Source: Coptis chinensis (Eukaryota; Streptophyta; Magnoliopsida; Ranunculales; Ranunculaceae). From it: a stretch of 64,000 bases of DNA. The stretch is taken from NCBI GenBank assembly GCA_015680905.1, contig CM027380.1, positions 106,235,001 through 106,299,000 of the forward strand, written 5' to 3'. The notes under the pieces are model-generated. The model was not told where the DNA came from and made no database searches. It worked only from the letters and a program-made list of their open reading frames with translations. Positions within the stretch are counted from its first letter, which is position 1; each line of letters starts with the position of its first letter. This document shows positions 10,775-22,552 of the stretch, one piece after another. Made by a program: the position numbers and the translations under genes.

Positions 10775-13700
10775 ATGAAGAATAATAGCATCAACAATAA
10801 CATTAACATGCATGTGCATGCAAATGAAGAAGAGATAAATGAAGAAGAGGGGTTAAAGAACGTGATGGATTCAAGTGATTTGAATCCAATAATAAATGAC
10901 AAGAGTGTGAACTTAAATTGGGAAGAAGATTTAGACAAAGAGTTATGGTTTCAAAGAGATCATCAAAATGAAGATCTATTAGATGTACAAAATGCTTTCA
11001 TTAATTATGATGATTTCCCACCTCTTCCTGATTTCCCTTGCATATCTTCATCATCTTCTTCTTCTTGTTCTTCTGCTCCAGTTCTGACTAATAACAACAA
11101 TCCAAACAACAAGACCTCTTCTTCTTCCCGTGCTTCTTCGTCTTCGGCCACTTCTTCATCCGCTACTTCTTGGGTTCACAAGGATAGACAACAACACCAG
11201 CAACAAATGGAAGCAGCAGACCAAGCCTTGTTGTCCACTGGTTCAATCGAAATCCCTTGCGACGAAGGGCTAGACAGGGTAGGATCTGATGATTATATGG
11301 ATGTGATGCAGGAACTGGGTGGCATGGATTTGTTGGATTCGGAAGATGTCTGGGATCCGTCCACTTTGTTTCCATGTGATGGATTAGAAGACATTGTTGG
11401 TTTCGATAGTAACCAACACAAGGAAGAAGGAGCACAAACAGCAGCAGCAGCAACAGAAAAAAGCGAAGAAGATGACAGACAACAAGAGAAGCCATCAGAA
11501 GATCTTGCTATAGTGTTCTTCGAATGGCTTAAATCGAACAAAGAATTAATTTCGGCTGAAGATTTGAGAAGCATTAGGTTTAAAAAAGCAACCATAGATT
11601 GCGCTATTCAACGACTAGGCGGTGGAAAAGAAGGTATGGAACAGTTAACAAAACTCATTCTTGAGTGGGTTCAAAATCATCAACTTCAAAGAAAAAGAAA
11701 AAAGGAAGCAGATCAAAAGTCATCATTTCCTTCACAACTTCAACAAAATCTTAACCCTAACCCTACTCCTGATATTAACACTAATCCTTACTTAGTTCCA
11801 CCAGTGCCTCAATGGCTTCCTCATCATCAACCTTACATCCCAGATTCTGCTCAAGTTTTTCCTCCTATGATGTATGGTTACATGGGTGAACCTGCAGTTT
11901 ACAATAATGGGACTATTCCTGTTTCTCCAACTTCATTTAACAACCAACCCTTAATGCCACCAAATTGGCCGCCGCCTCCGTCCCATCAGTACCCTCCACC
12001 CGCCCCTTACAACCCGTTTCCGGAACAAAGTCTTCATCCTCCTCCTCATTTAGGTCCAGCACTCCAGCCTAGAGCTTTCACTCCCTTTGCAAATCCATAC
12101 ACTTGTGGATTGTATTCAAGTCCTGGGGATAGGATAGTTAGATTAGGGTCATCAGCAACTAAAGAGGCGAGGAAGAAGAGAATGGCTAGGCAAAAGCGGT
12201 TTTTTTCTCATAGTCGTAGTCATAATCAGCAACATCAGCAAGTTAATGAGACTAGAGTTGCTAATGATACTAATTGTACCACCAGTTCTCTTGCTAGCCA
12301 ACATCCTAATTGGTTGTACTGGCCTTCTTCTTCTTCTACTTTTGCATCTCCGTCTTCTATGGTGGCAGCATCTGAGGCAATACCACAACCGCCTCAAGGC
12401 GATCGGCAAACCATGCAACCACAACAATATCAACGTCAAGTTGCTACGGATAGGCGTCAGGTGAGTTAATCTTGTTTGTTATATTATTATTGGTTACTGT
12501 TCATTCGTTAATTAATTAGTTAATTAGCCAAAAAAATGTCCATGTTTAGTTTGTGCTCTAGTTAATTGAAATATTAAATGATCTGTTTGTTTTACTAATT
12601 TAATCTGATATAGGACATGCATGTTATTTGGTTTGAGTTAGGCCATTATCTTTTTCAGGGATCCAAAACCGGTCCGGAGAAAAACTTGAAGTTTCTTTTG
12701 CAGAAAGTTTTGAAGCAAAGTGATGTGGGAAATCTTGGAAGGATAGTGCTTCCAAAAGTAATCTTTCTTTCTTCTACTATTGTATTATTTTTTTATAATA
12801 ACACAAACAAATATTCCAAAGGTAAATTTTTAATGGTTTTATAGTGTTAATTATGTGATGATTTAATTTGTGCTATGATCAGAAAGAGGCGGAGACGTAT
12901 CTTCCAGGTCTGGAAGCAAGGGATGGCATTTCCATTGCAATGGAAGATATTGGAACTTCTCGAATCTGGAACATGCGTTATAGGTATTCTATTTTTTTTT
13001 TTTAATTCCCCCCAGTAGTCCCTTTCTATCTCTATGGGAAAATGGTTAAACTGAATTAATGTTTGGGTGGGTTTTCCAGATTCTGGCCAAACAACAAGAG
13101 CAGGATGTATCTTCTTGAGAACACGGGTATGTATTTAATCACGTTTATATATATTGACCACTATGACTAGTGCATTGTAACTGCAAGTCACAACTAATTC
13201 TTTTAAACCTGAACTTATGTATCATTAAAGCTCAACTTTATTTGCACTTGGGGTTCTTGAAAATTGTTAGCTGTGGTCAATTCAACATATAAGCTCTTGA
13301 GTGGAGAGACATTTAAAAGCATGACTTATTTGTGATAAGTTAATTCTTTTGATCTCTAGCCACATACATCATTATTAACAATATTTTCTATTTTTAATGT
13401 TTTTACCCATTTTAACATATTTAGTCATTGGCAATAGTTGTCTACCATTTCAATATTATTTGAAAAATTACCACCTCTGGCATAATGTTTATCCCCCTTT
13501 CTCTTTTTGAAGACTTTTGAAGTACTTGTTACTCAAGATGACAGTGGGGTTGTTGATAGTTAATCAAAGTGTGCTTGATTGGGTTTTTTTTCCCTCGCAT
13601 GTTGCTCCAATTTTGTGTTTGGGAGCTTGCTTGCAACGTGTAGTCTTTGTGACAAACTTTTGAACCATGACTTACAATCTCATGTGCCAAATTTGAAAGA

Positions 13701-15342
13701 TTCGCTTTGAACTAAAATGCATGTCCACGACGTGTAACACGCTTAGTTTTTCAAATACTCCTACCTTTATTTCAACCTTTTCTTACCAACTTAAAGGTTC
13801 ATTGTGTGCTATAAGGCATGTCTGCGACGTGCAATCACCCGTGACATAAAATTCCAATAATGCGTAGCTGTAGAAAATGTTCAGTGTAACGTATTAGTAA
13901 TTTAAATTGTCATAACGTTTGGTTCAAAAGATAGAAGATTTGTTGTGAACTACTGCGTGCATGTCCAAAACGTGTTGTTTTGACATACGTAATAGCTTTA
14001 AACAGTGAAACATGAGATGTTGTTGCCACCTCTGCATCAGAGTTCACATTGCTCCAAGGCGAATGGTAATTAACCATAGAGCCATAAGTGGATAAGTGGC
14101 TCTAGGAAAACTATGCCCGAAGGCTTAGGCTCTTGCCACCGGCCTTATAGGGCCTAGAGAATTGCAGGATTGAGAACTCCTAGGTGATGTTATTGTGTTT
14201 CGAATTTGTAATGTCGAACATATGGGAAGGGGTGCGCAACTTTTAATTAAGTAGGCATAAGTAGTCTTAATATTTAGCCTTTAACTCGATATTTAAAAGA
14301 GCACTGAACACTGCATGTCTAGGACGTGATGTACGTAGTTTGTGTGACTTAAATCTTGAAGACTTTCTATTTACTTTTAAATTTTGTTTTGGCTGCATTA
14401 TTTCCCCCATATGAGTTTAGTTAAATATGGATTTATTGTGACGCGTATAACTCATTTGAGGATTATTTTTGTTATAGAAGTGTATGTGGAAATTTTAATT
14501 CATGAAATCTATTTGTAAAATATCAATCTCAAAAGGAGTATGTTATGGACGTGCGTGTATTATATATCTAGTACCCAAAGAATGCGACCATTCTTATCAT
14601 GTTGGCCTTCGATGCGACTGTGGCTAACTGAAATCGAAGTTTGAACTTCTTAAAGAAATATAGGTAGTAGAATAATTCATTGTTTTCATGTTAACCTTAG
14701 TACTACTGATACTGTGCACCTCATTGCTTCTTACATTTTATTGTTTTTTTTTATACTTGTAAGTGTCTGTCTTGGGAGTTCCTTATACTTTTTTCTTGTC
14801 GCATTCTTTGGTTCTATTATTTCAGGAGAATTTGTGCGTTCCAATGAACTCCAAGAAGGGGATTTTATAGTCATCTACTCTGATGTTAAATGTGGCAAAT
14901 ATGTACGTATTCAAGCTCTTTTTCTTCTTCTTTTGTACTAGACCTTCTTATATTTTCAATTCAGGATTTGTAAGTACGGTAGTTAGAGGAGATTTGTATC
15001 GCCATTTCTACTGGATCCCATGAGATCTTCATATGTACAATATGAAGATTGAAAGTTGCACACATCTTGAGTCATTGAGATATGCAATGGTCATGGAATT
15101 TGGGTATGATGCATCATGTCACTGTACCACCAGTAAGAACATAAAAAAGGTGCTACTTAAAATCTCTCTAGTTCTAATCGATGGCAATTGGGACAAAACA
15201 GTTGATTCGAGGTGTAAAGGTTAGGCAACCGGGATTGAAATCCGAGGCTAAGAAGCAAGTGAAAGGACAGAGAAACCTCCATTCAAACTCCACGATTGCT
15301 ATTGGTTCGTCCTCGTCGTCTACAAAAGAAACTGTGAGATAA
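10775..15342 (+). CDS. ABI3: ABI3/VP1-type B3-domain seed transcription factor
   Basis: The nuclear master regulator of seed maturation, dormancy and ABA response. I place six coding exons: 10775-12460, 12659-12757, 12883-12983, 13080-13126, 14826-14902 and 15202-15342. All borders are GT..AG and the sum is 2151 nt, giving 716 residues, close to Arabidopsis ABI3. In order: an acidic N-terminus with Ser-rich tracts (about residues 90-130); the B1 domain, about residues 243-310 ([20 protein letters not shown]); a Pro-rich region; the basic B2 domain, about 460-482 ([19 protein letters not shown]); and the B3 DNA-binding domain, about 571-680 ([20 protein letters not shown], then [20 protein letters not shown] and [13 protein letters not shown]). 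B1 binds ABI5-type bZIPs and B3 binds RY (CATGCA) elements in known homologues. The first ATG with a frame into the acidic region was chosen as start. Two CATGCA words lie within codons 11-17. Nothing looks broken. Confidence 0.95.
13625..14328. repeat. Composite 16-base repeat cluster in ABI3 intron 4
   Basis: The 1.7 kb fourth intron (13127-14825) contains four 16-mers of the form GCATGTCYNNRACGTG at 13719-13734, 13816-13831, 13959-13974 and 14313-14328, and a weaker fifth at 13625-13640. Each joins a half RY word (GCATG) to an ABRE core (ACGTG) with fixed spacing. Some flanks are also related (GTGAC downstream, TGAAC upstream), so these are diverged copies of a larger unit whose core has stayed constant. 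Confidence 0.7.
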
Positions 15343-15980
15343 GAAGCAGTGAGAAGCCTTGTTTGTATCCGTTATCTCATGACATGATCCCAATCATCCT
15401 ACTGTATGTAGCCCGTGACTCGTCCATGCTCCAGGTGATTTGGTGAATAGGCAGATATTATGAAATTTCACTTCGTATGGTTAGGTTTGTACTGTCATAC
15501 GTGATCTTCCTCTGTTTTAAATAACAGTTTAATGTATACATAACATGCAACTTAAATGAAGAACCAGTAGGTTATGTATCTCTATTTGGATGTTGTGGCT
15601 GCACTTTCTTGTGTGTTTAATTAAATAGCAGGTGCAGGAGGAATTGAGAATGTCCTGCACATTGCCTTGCACGAAGTTTTTATCCACTACATATCTTGCA
15701 TGTGATGTAAAATATTAACTAGGAAACGCTACATAAGATTTATTAATCACCAACTTCACTATTATACATTAATGGTACACTGGGATTCCCTTTCCCCTTT
15801 CCCTTTTTTGAGCCCTTTCCCCTTTTCCCTTTTTTGAGCTACATCATGAATTGGGTTGCCATTTTGCAGTGGGTTTCTAGTGTTATGTAATGTATTGGCG
15901 TGAGTAGCTCTCTCACCCATTTTGTGAGAATGCCCTTTTGTGCCTTCATCAATAAATTTTATCTTATCAAAAAAAAAATT
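15343..15980 (+). other. ABI3 3' flank with a retroposon-like A-tailed end
   Basis: After the ABI3 stop there is about 430 bp of ordinary AT-rich sequence, presumably including the 3' UTR. A tandem CCCTTTCCCCTTTTCCCTTT-type duplication follows at about 15785-15838. The segment ending AATAAATTTTATCTTATC plus an A-run at about 15950-15979 has the form of a LINE or SINE 3' end. No protein-coding frame was seen. Confidence 0.4.
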
Positions 15981-17500
15981 GCCCTATTATATGGTTTTCT
16001 CCCAACTTCATTTTGACATTGCTCAGCTAATTTTGTCTTCGTATTGAGATTGCTTAGAACTCTATTAACTGTCTGCAATTTCCCTGGATATTTTTCAAAT
16101 GTAGCTTAGGCCCAGTTTTCACCATTGTTCCCATTGTTGTTACCAGTTATAGTCCTTCCTCTATGGCCTGCACATCTATTGTTGTTGATACTTGACAGAG
16201 CCCTATTTTAATCTTCCGTCCAGTATAGGGCAACGAACAATGATTTTACTAGATGGTTTCAAAATTTATTGTAATTGCATAAGTACTTGGACAGCTAGGA
16301 GCAGGGACCATTTTTTGCTTGTTGTCTTCGTCATTATAATTAAGTATTAATGTGTAATACCTAAAATTGTACTGCGAACCTTCCTGTTCCAGGCGTACGA
16401 CCCGATTTTGCATGGTGTTCCCACATTTACAGAGGTATAACTGCTTGATTTTAATTCATCATGAAATAGACATTCCATAGATTTTATGAAGACAAATCTT
16501 GTATTATTTCCTATTTCATATTTATGGTATGTCTCCATGGTCAATTGTTTGTGTGTTTGTTCTTGCCATTAGCTATATAGATTCGTCCTTCTTCTAAAGC
16601 AGGTGTCGTTTACTAGCAACATGAATATCATTCACTTAACTACACCACTACCATATATTCTTTGTAGCTACCCTACCGTATTGGCAATCTACATTATTTA
16701 CCCGTAGAAAGAAATAATAGCACTCTCACCGTTGCGTACATGCCATATTGGTGTCTCCGGTATGCCTTATGCACACACAGTGTGTCAGTTGTTGGTGGTA
16801 AAGGACACAACCATGTTTGTACCCAAGTTCTCGGGGTCAATGCCCCTCTCACTTAGATTGGAGAGGGAAAAGGGTGGGGGTGTAGAGTTAAGAATGAGCA
16901 ACTACCGAGAAAACAAAATGAATACCAAACGCAGATGAATGAAGGACGGTTGGGATGACAACAAGGTTGAGGACCACCAGAGATGGCAGTGATCGAGAAA
17001 GTGGCAGTGACAACTTTAGTGGGTGTGGTGACTAGTACTGTAGTAGTAACTAGTAAGTACAATGTTGAAAGTAAAAGTATTGCTCCAAGCTCTTCATTGA
17101 GAGAATTTTATCTTTGAAAATTCATAAAATTGAAACTCCTTCTTGCCAGTGCAATTCTCCCCTAACCCAGTAATTAAGATTTGATATACACATAACAAGA
17201 GCGCACCCAGACCAAATACATGCACCATGGTCTATGAGAATCAGTTCCCTTTCAGGCCTTAAGTCATATACAGCACACGGGCTATAACTACCCATTTTCT
17301 CAAGTTGCTCCAATAAAAAATGCTAAAAATTTGCACCCGAAATTCACTAGCTCACTAGCTAAAAGGAGTAGTGCTACAGACCTACTTTTTAGACTTACTA
17401 TTGCGACTCACTATTTGAATAATGTTGGTTGGTTTGCATTCTAATACACATGGATACGTATCTCTATGTAAATCAATGATTATGATTTTTAACACATCAG
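15981..17500. other. Intergenic, no gene recognised
   Basis: Several short frames are present but none shows splice-compatible borders or a known motif. The sequence is unremarkable apart from local simple-sequence bias. Confidence 0.4.
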
Positions 17501-17506
17501 AAAAGT

Positions 17507-17626
17507 CTACTAGCAAACCCGGTAAAATCTTTGATGATACTAGAGGTCTGGGCTCGAATCCGCCAGTATCAAAAAGTTACTGATCTTATTTAAAACAGGC
17601 TTATCCATTAAAAAAAAAAAAAAAAA
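17507..17626 (+). mobile_element. tRNA-derived SINE
   Basis: A polymerase III type A box is seen at the start (CTAGCAAACCCGGTAAAA), then a B box (GGCTCGAATCC) at about 17551, then TTTAAAACAGGCTTATCC and a 17-base A tail ending near 17626. A related copy lies on the minus strand at 38091-38213. AAAAGT occurs on both sides and may be the target duplication. Confidence 0.7.
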
Positions 17627-18711
17627 GTTCAAGAGGAGGCTATATGGGCTGTGCTGTTAAAGGCAAATATAGCATCTCAACCACCAAAATGTGTTTCCAA
17701 TGGAACTGTTAAAAAGCTCTTAAATTTGGAAGGAGCTGTAAACCCAGCCAAAGTTAAAACCTTCGCTGGCAGCTGCTATAACAAGTTTTGGAAGACGGAC
17801 GATACAGTTTCTACCGTCAACTATGTCGTTTGTCCAAAAAAATTTAAACTTAAGTTTGCAACTAATGGACGGACGGCAGAAACCGTCTGTATCCTTTTAG
17901 CACCTCATCTTCATCCCTCCATTAGAACGGTTTTTCTTTTTAACCGTATTCAAATTTGACTCTCCTACTATTTAGCTGATGTTGCACCCATTATCATCTC
18001 TCCGTTAGACTCGCTCTAATCCAGTGTAGAATAGCAGCAAACTGTTTAACAAATAATGATCATCTCGTGATTGATTATGATAATTACACGTGCGAATCCC
18101 CTCCAAAACAAAAAAGTCGTACTTGAAAAATCATCATCATAAAAGCACAAATAAAAACAGCTTTAAAATCCGGAAAAGTCGGTGTACACTATTAAACACC
18201 CAAAAAAAAAACACGATCCCACTACTCACTCTTTCTAACTCTAACTAACACACCACATTAGTTAAAAAAAAATACCATCATTAACAACAAACTAGTCTAA
18301 CTCTCTACTCTCCTCACTTTTTCTCCTTTTAACACCTTCTCTCTCCTCTCATCCAAAATTCCGGTCACATTACGTCTTACAAATATACCGGCATCATTAA
18401 CAAACTAGATCCCGAACAACAAATCCCAAGGTCTGAATTGTCTTTTTCCATCTTACTTTTACTTTCTTTTTATTCGATCTGTAGAGAGGGAATCTAACTT
18501 TTTTGTTTTGTTTTTTTTTTGTTGTTGCAGCTTTTTTGAGATGGATAGATTCTGGTTTTTATCAGATGGAATTTAGTGAACTGATTCTTATTGTACTTGT
18601 GAGATATTTTTCACTTTTTGAGGTAGTTTGAGATTTATAGATCTGTTTTTGAGCTTACTTGCATAGATTTATAGTTTGAAAGTTTGTGTTTTCAGGTGTT
18701 GAGAATTTGAG
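17627..18711 (+). promoter_or_regulatory. Upstream region and 5' UTR of the TRM-like gene
   Basis: A pyrimidine-rich stretch at 18220-18360 is typical of a plant transcription start region. Two possible leader introns follow: a donor near 18431 (CCCAAG|GTCTGA) with an acceptor near 18530 (GTTGTTGCAG), and an acceptor near 18695 (GTGTTTTCAG) just before the start codon. A 102-codon frame at 17651-17959 has no recognisable motif and is probably chance. Confidence 0.4.
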
Positions 18712-21700
18712 ATGCATGATAGTAGTAATAGGAGTGGACTCAATATAGAAAAGCCTTTTCCTGGATGCATGGGAAGAGTGGTTAACCTTCTTGATTTTGG
18801 TCCTAGAATGACTGCTAATAGGCTACTTACTGATAAACCACATTCTGATGGTGAGAATGTTTTTCATTTTGTTTGTTATTTATAATGGTCATCATTTTGA
18901 GAATCAATTTTTAGTCATTGTGTTGGTATTTGGAGGATAAGATAATTAGAGTTTCTTTATTGCACTTGCATTGCAACTAACTGTTTGCTTTATTTGTAGA
19001 TTTGGTGAAGAAGGCATTTGATCCTACTAGAGATCAGGCAGAGGGGAAAATAGTAAGTTTAATTGTTGTTCTTTTGAAAACTGTTAAGTAGATGTATTTA
19101 TGCCATCTTTAAAGAAGCCTGTTCTATGCAGAATACTGAGTGCTCAATAGCTTAGATAACAAGAACCTCATCCAATGTTTTGATCCCGTTTGCATTACAT
19201 GTGGGACTTGCAGATGCCAAATGAGCTCAGAAGGTCTTCTTCCAAAAAGAAATCTAATGGAACACCTATGAAGATGCTCATAGCCCAAGAAATGTCGAAA
19301 GAAGTAGAGTCTAAGCAGAAGCCTCCCAGTTTGGTTGCCAAGTTAATGGGGCTTGATACTCTTCCCGAGCAGCAGCTTACCCCAACATCACAGAGAAGTC
19401 AAACGAGAAGTCATTTACAAAATTCTTTATCTCGACCACAAACACCTCCTAGATATCTGCAGCCTGAAGGTGGCTTCCTTGACAAACAAATGCAGTGTGG
19501 AATGCATCCGTTTCAGGATCAACAAGAATATAAAGATGTTTATGAAGTATGGCAGCAGTCTCCAAAAATCAGTAATGTTGAACAACACAAATCACAAGGG
19601 CATGAAAAACCCAATGATGCAGGGATGGACTTGGTTCGTCAGAAATTCAAGGAGGCAAAACGCTTAGCTACAGATGAAAATCTTCGCCAGTCCAAGGAGT
19701 TTCAAGAAGCATTGGAGGTTCTGAGCTCAAATAAGGAGTTATTTCTCAAGTTTCTCCAAGAACCAAATTCTTTGTTCTCCCAGCAACTATATGAACTACA
19801 ATCTGTTCCGTCATTTCCTCATACAAAACGCATCACTGTGCTAAGGCCCTCCAAGTCTATGGGGAACAATAGGTATGATGGATTTGAAGAGACGAGTAAA
19901 AAACCTGTGCAGAAGCAGAATCAGTTGGAAGTGGATGCATGGAACAAAAACATGAGTAGATCGAGTTCTTTAACCAGCCAGAAGAATGATTGTTCTATTC
20001 ATCCAACACGTATAGTGGTCTTAAAGCCAAGCCCTGGAAAGAGCCATAACATCAAGGCCGTGGCTTCCTCCCCTTCTATGTCACCAAGAATGCTTCACAG
20101 TAGAGACTATTTTGGAGAATCGGAAGATGACGAAGCACAATCTTCGAGAGTAGTTGCAAAGGAGATCACTGAGCAAATGCGTGATACTTTGAGCAGTTAC
20201 CCAAGGGAAGACACTATGCTTTCTTCTGTGTTTTCCAATGGATATGTTGGGGATGAAAGCTCATTTAATAGGTCGGACAACGAGTATGTTGGGGAGGGGA
20301 ATCTCAGCGACTCTGAGATTATGACACCAACTTCAAAAATTTCATGGGACTATGTGAACAAGCTGGGCAGTCCTTTTTCTTCATCTTTCAGCCGAGTATC
20401 CTGTTCTCCCGAATCATCAGTCTGCAGGGAGGCAAAGAAGCGGCTTTCAGAGAGGTGGGCAATGATGACAACAAATGGAAATGGTGAAGAGCAAAGGCAG
20501 GTCCGGAGAAGCTCTAGTACATTGGGTGAAATGCTTGCACTTTCTGAGACAAAGAAGCTAGCAGGATCTACTGTTGAGGGGATTGAAGAACTTAGTGTTT
20601 TGAGTAGCAGATCTTGTGGTGGTGAACAGGAGCTGACGGGCTCGACATCTTGCTTGTCAAGTAGTGAGAAAAAGGATGAAACTGGGCATGATTCTCCCAA
20701 GAACCTGTTGAGGTCAAGATCGGTGCCAGTATCTTCTACAGCATATGGCTCGAGGCTGAATGTTGAGGTTCCTGATTCTGAAAACAGTAAATCCAATATT
20801 CCCAAGGAAGCAGAGAAGTCAAAGAATGTGAAATCATCATTCAAGGGAAAGGTCTCAAGTTTATTTTTTCTGAGAAATAAGAAAAATAATAAAGATAAGT
20901 CCAAGGCATCCCCCTCGGCTGATTCACAAAATAAATGTGAATCTGCTATTGCTGAAGCACCCAAGGAGTCGGAGCAGCATGCTCCTATAGAGAGAAGTGA
21001 TGATATTTCTCGAGGTATCACTAAGAGCGACCTTGAAGAAGGACCTTCACCGAATCCTGGAGTTATACTAAGCAAGACAGACCCATTACCTTCTGCCTAC
21101 GTTGAAAAGAAACAGGGCACTGTCTCTCATGAGGTATTTCAGTTAGAAAGTTTTCTCATTTCTTTCCTCATCCTATCTTTCTTTTGTTTAGCATATATGC
21201 AATTTGCAACATTTTTTTATATTATAGTTTGTTAGGATCCAAATATCTGCGCATAAGAATAAATAGTAAGTCTTTGTTTGTGTGTATTGAACATTGAAGT
21301 ATCTTGATTATCAAAAAAAAAAAAAAAAAAAGAACATTGAAGTATATTTACAATATGTTGTTTTTAGCCATCCACAATATGTTGTTTTTCTGATTTAGGT
21401 GGGATAGTATATTTACTAGTAGTAGTGAAGTCTGTATGCAAGCATACCTGTCTAGGACTGTAATAGTGGTACATATATAAATTCTGGTTTTTCCGTTTAC
21501 TATGAGAATGTTGAAGTTTCTCAAGTTGATGGTTATACTGTTCTAGATAATTATATAAATATGCTTATCCACAGCTAATTTTTTTTTTTTTAGGCGGTCT
21601 TGTCCATCGAAAAAACTGCACATGCTAGAATCCAAAGTGAGAATCACGACCAGCCAAGTCCAGTATCTGTCTTGGACGCATCATTTGAAGATGAAGATAC

Positions 21701-22552
21701 AACTCCACAATCTGCTGGTAGTGTTAAGCCAGATCTCCAGGGTAGGTCATTTGTAATTCTTGGACCATTAAGTGTATCCTCTTGCACCTCAGATTTATCT
21801 AATCGATCTCATTTTAATTCTTAACAGGATCAGTTCTACTTCATCACCCTCTACAATCCAACTTGATTTCAAAATCACCGCCAATAGAGTCCCTTGCGCG
21901 TTCTTTATCGTGGGATGATGCCTCGATTTGGCTACACAAGATGAACCAAACTATTCGTCGATTCCGTCTGAGTCGGATGAAAAACAAGAGTGGTTGCTAT
22001 TCATCGAAAAATTGGTTTTCCTCAGCAGGTCTGGATAATAAGGAGAATTTTGACACAATCTTTTCCAGTTGGCATTCACAAGAATGCCCATTGGACCCAC
22101 TATTGTTAGGCAAATTTGTCAATCTACAAGAAGATAAATTGCCTTGGCACGAGGCGAGGGGAAGGCAGCGGAGATCAAAGCAAAAGCTTATATTTGACTG
22201 TATAAATGAGGCTCTAGTAGATATCAAAATGTATAAATCAAATGCAAGCCTCTGGGTGGGCGTTTCGAGTGCGGGCCATAAAAGGGTTTCCTTAGGTGAA
22301 CCAGTTACTGCAGAAGACATTTGGAACCGGTTGAGGGAGTGGTTTTCTGAAAACACAAAGTGCTTTGCAGGTGAAAGTGACGACAATAACAGCCTGGTAG
22401 TAGAGAGGGTGGTAAAAAAAGAGGTGGTAGGGAGAGAGTGGATAGAGCATATGAGTATGGAAGTGGATGGCATAGGGAAGGAAATTGAAGGGAAGGTGTT
22501 GGAGGAGCTGGTGGAGGACACTTTGTTTGAACTGACAGGTTGGTTGCATTGA
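18712..22552 (+). CDS. TRM/LONGIFOLIA-like protein (DUF3741 and DUF4378)
   Basis: Members of this family recruit TON1/TRM/PP2A complexes to microtubules and control cell shape and division-plane placement. Five coding exons are placed: 18712-18850, 19000-19052, 19214-21133, 21594-21741 and 21828-22552. All are GT..AG and in phase, 2985 nt, 994 residues. Near the N-terminus is the CMGRVVNLLDFGPRM motif (about residues 20-34). Next comes the DUF3741 signature PPSLVAKLMGLDTLP (about 102-116). The long middle is Ser-rich and probably disordered, with repeated RRSSS, RSRSVPVSS and KFKEAKRLATDE motifs. The last 170 residues form the DUF4378 domain, with WDDASIW and a closing helix LVEDTLFELTGWL. 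The ATG at 18712 was chosen because it leads directly into the conserved motif and follows a leader intron acceptor. No breaks were seen; the exact TRM subgroup was not resolved. Confidence 0.9.
21289..21345 (+). mobile_element. Ultra-short retroposon insertion with 14-bp target duplication
   Basis: GAACATTGAAGTAT occurs at 21289-21302 and 21332-21345. Between the copies lies only CTTGATTATC followed by a run of about 19 A. This is the expected footprint of LINE-type target-primed reverse transcription that stopped after a few bases. It lies inside the intron between the third and fourth coding exons of the TRM-like gene. Confidence 0.75.

Noticed and set aside
10575-10778. 67-codon frame overlapping the ABI3 start
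   Set aside because: It begins at TTG, not ATG, and codes for a low-complexity hydrophobic string. The ATG-led 24-codon frame at 10670-10744 is the better upstream ORF candidate.
11163-11595. Antisense frames of 100-110 codons in ABI3 exon 1
   Set aside because: They are shadows of the poly-Ser and poly-Gln coding tracts on the plus strand.
20350-21075. 241-codon antisense frame in the TRM-like gene
   Set aside because: It is the complement of a Ser-rich, stop-poor coding exon and has no motif of its own.
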